Assembly: GCA_015852425.1 (NCBI GenBank)
Contig: JAAAIG010000553.1
Coordinates: 1 to 26,507 of the forward strand
DNA: 26,507 nt
Reading direction: 5' to 3'
Source of the DNA: Gryganskiella cystojenkinii
Lineage: Eukaryota > Mortierellomycota > Mortierellomycetes > Mortierellales > Mortierellaceae
Shown: piece after piece, positions 21,048 to 26,507 of the stretch
How the letters are laid out: every line of letters starts with the position of its first letter
How positions within the stretch are numbered: position 1 is the stretch's first letter
Position numbers and translations under genes: made by a program
Notes under the pieces: model-generated
Told to the model about the DNA's origin: nothing
Seen by the model: only the letters and a program-made list of their open reading frames with translations
Databases searched by the model: none

Positions 21048-21274
21048 ACGCTTAATAACCCTCTCATCAATTTTAGTCCCCTTTCATATTCCCTGTAGAT
21101 AACCCCCAACATAAAATTTTGCATTTAACAAAAAGACAAGGTTGATTGAATAAGGATAAACTCATTTGCCTGGCACAAAATTGTTTTTATGTGTGGTATA
21201 CAGAGAGAAAAGAAGCTTGTAGGGGGAGTGGATGGGAGCACAGATCCATGCAAGGACTCGGCCTGTGACCTCGT
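21048..21274. other. Convergent 3' region, 227 bp
   Basis: SCOT (+) and acyl-CoA oxidase B (-) end towards each other with 227 bp between stop codons. A CATAAA variant near 21110 may serve SCOT. Nothing else is seen. Confidence 0.5.
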
Positions 21275-23809
21275 TTAGCACTTGCAGCTCTTGTCACCAG
21301 GGCGAGGAGCGTTCAGGAGAGGAGCAGCATACTTGTGCCAGTAAGCTGGGGGCTCAAACGACTTTTGAGCAGCGTTTACTGTGGCAAAGTAAGCAGGGTA
21401 GATGTTGCCATCGTACTTGCCAATGGGTGCCTTGAGGACGAAATCGGGGATCACCCAAGCATCCACCAAAGGAACCGCATCCCTGCGGAGATCCTTGCAC
21501 TGATCCAAGAACAATTGACGAACATGCTTGGCATGCGAACCATCAAAGTAACCTTCCTCCAAGAACAAGTCCAAATGCTTGCGGAGCGCAAACGTCGCCA
21601 TCAACTGACCCATCTTCTTGAGCATGAAATGAGTAGGCTTGGCCTTCTCACGATCAATTCCACGCTGGTAAAGGATCAGAAAGTATCTCCAGGCATGAAC
21701 ATCTGCAAGGCGGACCAACTCGGTTTGGTTCGTATTCCATGCCTCATCGAAATTGGCCTTGCCAGCCTCCGCGAGGATAGCAGCCAGATCGGTGGCCTTC
21801 TTGGCGCAAGCCCAGGTCAAGGCATCGATGACAAACTCGTGGCTGAGCAAGTCGCGAGGGTCTTGGAAGGTTGTCTTGGGGGTTGAGAGGATCTTCTTGT
21901 AATCGTTGAAATAAGAAACCGACCCAACGACCTCCTGTCCTTCCTGAGCCCACTTCAAAGTTGTGATTAGGTAACGAGCCGACTGTTGCATCAAGACAAC
22001 ATTGTCTCCACCTCCGGTCGTCACGACTCCATAATCACCGATCAAACCTGCGATCGAGTTGTAGGCCGAATAAGCGTGACCACCACAGGCACGACGACAA
22101 GACTCCAAAATCTCCGTCGCGTACCAAGCGAGGGCACCCTTGAAGCCTGCAGAGACTCCGTGTTGATCTGGAATCTCGCGCATGAACGCACCAGCATCCG
22201 TCTGAGCATATTCGGCCACCTGGTCCCACTTTTCAAACAACTCGCGGTCAACAATGTTCAACATGTAAAGGAAGGAGACTCCGGGCATCAAGCTGGTGTA
22301 ATGAGTCTGGTAATCGAGAATCTGTTCGTCATGGTTACCCTGACGACGGACGGCACCATAACGAACAGCGATGGTCAAGGTCTGTGAGAGAACGACCTGG
22401 GATCCCGAAAGAATGGTGAAACGCTCAGGAATCAAGGTCGCGTACGAGAGGACGGGGTTAGGTGAAGGGGTGAACTCTCCTTCGGGGGACATAGAAGCCC
22501 ATTTCATCAACATGTTCTCGCGGGGAATACGGACCGAGGTGAACTGGATCCAACCGTTATCGAGACCCTGACGAGAGGACTTGTGGCCGATATCACCGCA
22601 AGTAACACCGGGGAGGAGACGGCCTGTCTTGGGGTCACGGAGAGGCACGATGAACCAGTTGATGCCATGGTTCTCGCCATCGACGACGGTCTGGCAAATG
22701 GCAACTTTTGAGAGTTGGAGTAAAAACGAGAGCAGCGGTTAGAACCCTGATGATTGTGGAGCAATTAGAGTTGGGTCCTGGAGGAGTTTTTTTTTTCTTT
22801 TTGTCACTTTAACCCAAAGGGTCCTGAGAGATCGGCGAATCACCCGATACTCTTTTTCTCCACGTTGGTATCTTTGTAAGATCTCCATGTTTATTGTGTG
22901 CTTACCGGTGTGAGTGGCGGTCTCACCAGACATGCCGATCCACCACTTAGTCGAGGTCAAAGTAGGCGAATGAATCACAAACTCGTTCGTGGCACGGTCA
23001 TAAGTTGAGGTGGTTTCCAGTCCGCGCAAGTTTGAAGAGTGTCCCAGCTCGGTCTATTCAGTTATCAAGGATGCAAAAAGCGAGAGGAGCATTAGCGACC
23101 GGGTCATAAGAACGCATAGCTTTTACGCATGCACGACGTTGTTGACTCTTCTTACCATGGCGAAGCATCCAATGACTCTCCAGTTCTCAATATCGTCCAT
23201 CCACTTGTCCTGCTGCTCGGAAGTACCAAAAAGCATGAGGGCTTGCTTGAACAACATGTCATGGACATACACTCTCATGGAGTAAGACTCGGAGTAAAAG
23301 GCCATGGCCATGAATAGCGCCTGACGTTGACGTGGGTCTTTGATGGTCTTCTTGAGCTCGATCGTACGAGCGATCTGACGCATGGTCTGCTCCCGATCGT
23401 CGGCTCTGGTCAAGTCGTAGTGGTGACCCTCACGCATGCGAAGATCGGGGTCGCGCTGGATCGTTTGGTAGGCGAGAGACTAATAAATTGGATACGTTGG
23501 AACAGAAAGAGTGTTTTGGTTAGTCTGCTGAACGCATGTTGCACGAAGGAACAGTCGGCTCATCGGGGGGGTTTTTTTTTGTTCTTGTCGGCTGGTGCAT
23601 ACCAAGGCAGCAATGTTCTCCTTGCCACGGAGAATGACCTCGGTCATGTCCTCGACCTTGAAGGAGGCGTTGGCACGCTCGCGAGCGAGATCTGCTGGGC
23701 CTGTGGGTTGATCGTTATGGATCGCATGGCGTTGAAAGCAGGGCTGGATCGAAAGGTGGTTTTGAACGGCAGTGAGACGGGCTTTGGCCGAGGTGGATGC
23801 GGGTTCCAT
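21275..23809 (-). CDS. Acyl-CoA oxidase B, catalytic Glu replaced by Gly
   Basis: Four exons on the minus strand, 23809-23603, 23479-23156, 23053-22906 and 22704-21275, encode 702 residues. Acceptors are TAG, TAG and AAG. The last junction restores THT-VAICQ, so the unusual AAG site is well supported. Family marks include [21 protein letters not shown] and GGHAYSAYN. Where oxidase A has CTWEGDN, this protein has TTGGGDN: the catalytic Glu position is Gly458 (codon GGA). The fold should be kept, but ordinary oxidase activity is in doubt. Residues 11-19, RLTAVQNHL, match the PTS2 pattern R-L-x5-H-L, as in oxidase A. The C-terminus SCKC is not a canonical PTS1. The chosen ATG is the first in the leader. 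The first intron lies close to the position of intron 2 of oxidase A, in the same phase, which supports shared ancestry. Confidence 0.92.
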
Positions 23810-25186
23810 TACGAAACAGATGTGATTAACTGATGAAAAAAAAGGAGGGACGAGGAATGAGTAAATGAAGGAGAACAAAGAAATGAAATGAGACCCGGAA
23901 GAATGAATGTAAGACGAGGGAGTGGAGCGGAACCCTTTTTATGTTTATTCGTTACAACCCCACAACTGGCACCTTAAAGAACAAGGCCACGAGCATGTGC
24001 TCACATCTCTGTCTCCACTGCTCTCTCCTTCTTTCCTCCCTTCCTTTGGTGCGACCAGACATCCCAATATCAACACAGCATACAGTACTGTAGAGCGTGA
24101 TTTTTAATCTTTTGCTTTTCCACGGGCATTGTCACTCTCTCCCGAGAAGTGTCACTTTGGCGCGGCTCACAACCAGGGACCTCTTGCCGAACAAAGCGAA
24201 GGATAGATTCAGATCTTTGGAAGGGGAAAATCTCCTATTGCTGAACGACCCGCGTTTCGTAGACCTAGAGAATACCATCTTATAGTGAACTTGTGCTCTA
24301 TTTGCCTCTACTTTTTTTGCTACCCCAGCATTGTACGCATTCTTTTCTTTTTTTTCTCCTCACAAATTCTTGTCGCCTGTTACTCCTGATACCCCAACTA
24401 TCTCTTCCTCGCATATCTCCTCCCTGACTGGCAATAATCCATTGGCCCTTTCTATTTCTGCCATTACCTCCGCTGCAAGAAAATGTTCTTGAAAGATCAA
24501 GACTATGTATTGATCAGGAACAGTTTTGTTTCTTTGTTTATTATGGCAAGGTCGGCTTGGAGCCGAGGCGATCCAGTGGGCCATGGTCCGATATGTTTTT
24601 GGTCTGTGCTTTCTACATAGGTCAACATCTACTGGCGGATAAAGGCTGCAACGGCAGAAGGTTTTTTCCATCCGTTGGTCGATCGCGTAGATTATAGAAA
24701 ACCACTCTCCAGGTGCTTTCTGACGCTGCCCGGACTTGGAAGATAAAAAAAAAGAGCATATCCCATATTGGTGGCGTTCATCTGTACCTCCACAGAGTCA
24801 AATTTTTCTTTTCCGCAGAGAAGGACATCCCAGACGGGACGATCGCTGGTTGGGCAAACTCTGAGAGCTGAAGAAAAAAAAGTGATCGGGGACTTGCAAA
24901 ATCCTTTCTTATTACCCTACTTCTCTTTCTCGCTCACCGCACCGCATTACTCTTCTCCACTTTTTGCTGAACCCCGAAGACGACCTCCGGATTAAAAAAA
25001 AACAAATCGCTTTCCCTCTAAATACCCTTCTCCACTTTTCAAACTCCCACTTTCTCTTCTTCACATCCTTTCCTTTACTCTTCTCTCACATATTCTGTTC
25101 GACTCTCATTCTTCTCCCTGATCTCTCTTTCCCGTACCCAACCAAATACCCTGTGATACCAAAACAAACATAACACTTCCCACGCC
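23810..25186. other. Divergent intergenic region, 1,377 bp
   Basis: This separates the starts of acyl-CoA oxidase B (-) and the SDR (+). It holds a TATA-like element for the oxidase (23936-23942), a purine-rich leader on the plus strand (CT-rich for the oxidase), and a CT-rich leader for the SDR from about 25020. A 103-codon minus-strand open frame at 24360-24671 resembles nothing I know and is not called. Confidence 0.55.
23936..23942 (-). promoter_or_regulatory. TATA-like element of acyl-CoA oxidase B
   Basis: The minus strand reads CATAAAAAGGG here, about 130 bp upstream of the ATG at 23809. The transcript leader downstream contains no earlier ATG. Confidence 0.4.
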
Positions 25187-26103
25187 ATGTCCTCCATGCA
25201 CACTTCGTCTCTCTTTGATGTCAAGGGCAAGGTCGTCCTCGTTACCGGTGGTAGCAGAGGGTAAGGCATTGCCATGATCCGCGCCTGCTCATACTCTTTG
25301 CCGCCTTTTTTCTTTTACAGCTTATAACTGGATAGACACTTTTACTAATTGTCGTTGCTCTACTCCTTTCTTATGATAGTATCGGCCTCATGATCGCCCA
25401 CGGTTTCGTCGCTAACGGCGCCAAGGTCTACATCTCCTCCAGATCTGCTGGCGTCTGTGATAAGGTCGCGGCTGAGCTTTCCAAGCTGGGACCCGGTCAG
25501 TGCATCTCCATCCCCGCCGACTTGCAATCCCTTCAAGAAGTCCAACGCCTCGTCGCCGAGATTGCCAAGCAGGAGACCCACCTCGATGTTCTTGTCAACA
25601 ATGCTGGTGCGACTTGGGGTGAATCGATCAAGACCTACCCTGATCAGGCTTTTGAGAAGGTCATGAACTTGAACCTGAAGCGTGTCTTTTCTTTGACTCA
25701 GGCCATGTTGCCTCTTTTGCAAAAGGCTGCGACCAAGGAGAGACCCTCATCGATTATCAACATTGGATCGGTTGATGGCATTCATATTCCTACGCAGGAG
25801 ACCTATGCGTACTCGGCCTCGAAGGCAGCGTTGCATCAGATGACGAGGGTCATGGCGGGACACTTGGGAGAGAAGCATATCACTTGCAATGCGATCGCGC
25901 CTGGTCCGTTCGAGTCCAAGATGATGGCCCAGACACTGAAGGATTTCGGTGAGCAGATTGTAGCGAATGTGCCGTTGGGACGGATCGGTCAACCGGAGGA
26001 TATTGCCGCGACCTCAATCTATCTGGCCTCGCGTGCGGGTGCGTATACCACTGGAGCGGTCATCCCCGTTGATGGTGGCACGTTGGTCAAGGCTAAGCAC
26101 TAA
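25187..26103 (+). CDS. Short-chain dehydrogenase/reductase, RhlG/FabG-like
   Basis: Two exons, 25187-25260 and 25380-26103, encode 265 residues, the usual length of a classical SDR. The intron (gtaagg...tag) splits the cofactor-binding loop and joining restores TGGSRGIG (residues 20-27). Other marks are NNAG (98-101), catalytic Ser155 in NIGSVDG, and YSASK (Tyr169, Lys173). C-terminal PVDGGTL is typical of the 3-oxoacyl reductase group. The Arg after the Gly-rich loop and RSAG suggest NADPH. The closest family I can name is the RhlG-like 3-oxoacyl-ACP reductases; in fungi the substrate is usually unknown. A 3-oxoacyl or acetoacetyl thioester would fit the neighbouring oxidases and SCOT, but that is inference. 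No clear targeting signal is seen; it ends AKH. A CT-rich leader precedes the ATG. Confidence 0.9.
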
Positions 26104-26164
26104 AAACACAAAACCAAAAGGAAAGCAACCCTTCGTCTTTGCACAGTCTACCCATTGTTCATCA

Positions 26165-26175
26165 ATAAAATAAAG
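26165..26175 (+). terminator. Double poly(A) signal for the SDR
   Basis: Two overlapping AATAAA hexamers, about 62 nt after the SDR stop codon. Confidence 0.6.
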
Positions 26176-26336
26176 ACAATAGAACCACGCCATCCACAAG
26201 AGCATAAAACTACAGTAGAAAGGGAACAAAAAGGCAATCAAGATAGCTTTAGAGACTATGTTTTTTTCTTGCCGGATGTCCAAAGATTACATCAAGAAAA
26301 GAACCAGAGGGGTTGTTCTGTCTCTTTTGAAACTTG

Positions 26337-26342
26337 TTTATT
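26337..26342 (-). terminator. Poly(A) signal for the HDEL-ending gene
   Basis: TTTATT on the plus strand reads AATAAA on the minus strand, about 117 nt beyond the TAA. Confidence 0.4.
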
Positions 26343-26458
26343 TGTTTAATGTTTTTACTGTACAGCAGAAGCGAAAGAAAAAAAAATGTAGATAATTACT
26401 GTTTTTATGGGGAAGGAGCGCAAAAGGAAACAATGCGAGTGAACAGCAAAGAGCTTAT

Positions 26459-26507
26459 TTACAGCTCATCGTGAGTAGGCATCTCCTCGGTGGGGCCAGA
26501 GCCAGAG
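26459..26507 (-). CDS. C-terminus of an ER-resident protein ending in HDEL (partial)
   Basis: On the minus strand the window's last bases read ...SGSGPTEEMPTHDEL followed by TAA (26461-26459). HDEL at the extreme C-terminus is the fungal ER-retrieval signal recognised by Erd2. The Gly/Ser stretch followed by PTEE before the signal resembles the tail of the ER Hsp70 BiP/Kar2. Only 15 residues are visible, so identity is a guess; a disulfide isomerase or ER co-chaperone is also possible. A poly(A) signal lies at the expected distance, which supports the frame. Confidence 0.6.
   Translation of the reverse strand, partial: SGSGPTEEMPTHDEL

Larger units (their letters stand above)
26104..26458. 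other. Convergent 3' region, 355 bp
   Basis: The SDR (+) and the HDEL gene (-) end towards each other. Two overlapping AATAAA signals (26165-26175) serve the SDR. A minus-strand AATAAA (26342-26337) lies about 117 nt past the stop of the HDEL gene. Nothing else is seen. Confidence 0.55.

Noticed and set aside
24360..24671. 103-codon minus-strand frame with an ATG, between oxidase B and the SDR
   Set aside because: No known family, no clear promoter or poly(A) signal, and a frame of this size is possible by chance. RNA-seq could rescue it as a lineage-specific gene.
1..26507. tRNA, rRNA, CRISPR or transposon sequences
   Set aside because: I looked for B-box-like GGTTCGA motifs, terminal inverted repeats, transposase or reverse-transcriptase motifs and spaced repeats, and found none that stands up. 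Small RNAs cannot be excluded by eye.

Overview
The window is nuclear DNA of a filamentous fungus. Twenty-six spliceosomal introns can be placed by reading frame. Coding regions are C-rich at third positions, several start codons follow CT-rich leaders, and AATAAA signals follow several genes. The gene content (insulysin, an ERH homologue, an Rck2/Srk1 kinase, two acyl-CoA oxidases, SCOT, a bacterial-type SDR) fits an early-diverging, lipid-metabolising fungus. Mucoromycota such as Mortierellaceae is my best guess, but this is an inference. I see no transposon, CRISPR, rRNA or tRNA.

Layout, left to right: the 3' end of an unrecognised gene (+, 1-445); a 1 kb non-coding stretch with an exact 88-bp tandem duplication; insulysin (-, five exons); a small acidic/basic nuclear-type coiled-coil protein (-, three exons, one GC-AG intron); an ERH homologue (+, five very short exons, the first only the ATG), which shares a 199-bp divergent promoter with the coiled-coil gene; an unrecognised 117-residue single-pass membrane protein (+); acyl-CoA oxidase A (-); a 2.5 kb divergent intergenic region; an Rck2/Srk1-type kinase (+, five exons); succinyl-CoA:3-oxoacid CoA transferase (+, four exons); acyl-CoA oxidase B (-, four exons); an SDR (+, two exons); and the last 15 codons of a gene ending in the ER-retention signal HDEL (-, cut by the window end).

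Much of the region concerns acyl-CoA and ketone-body metabolism and peroxisomes. Both oxidases lack a C-terminal PTS1, but each starts with an R-L-x5-H-L peptide matching the classical PTS2 signal. Insulysin ends in Ser-Lys-Leu, a canonical PTS1, and also has an in-frame upstream ATG that would add 41 residues, which recalls human IDE. SCOT has a mitochondrial-type N-terminus. Oxidase B has glycine where the family carries its catalytic glutamate.

No clearly new multi-gene system is visible. The most interesting points are the changed active site of oxidase B, the PTS2 pair, the possible triple targeting of insulysin, the fragmented ERH gene, and a strong TAG preference at intron 3' ends (22 of 26).
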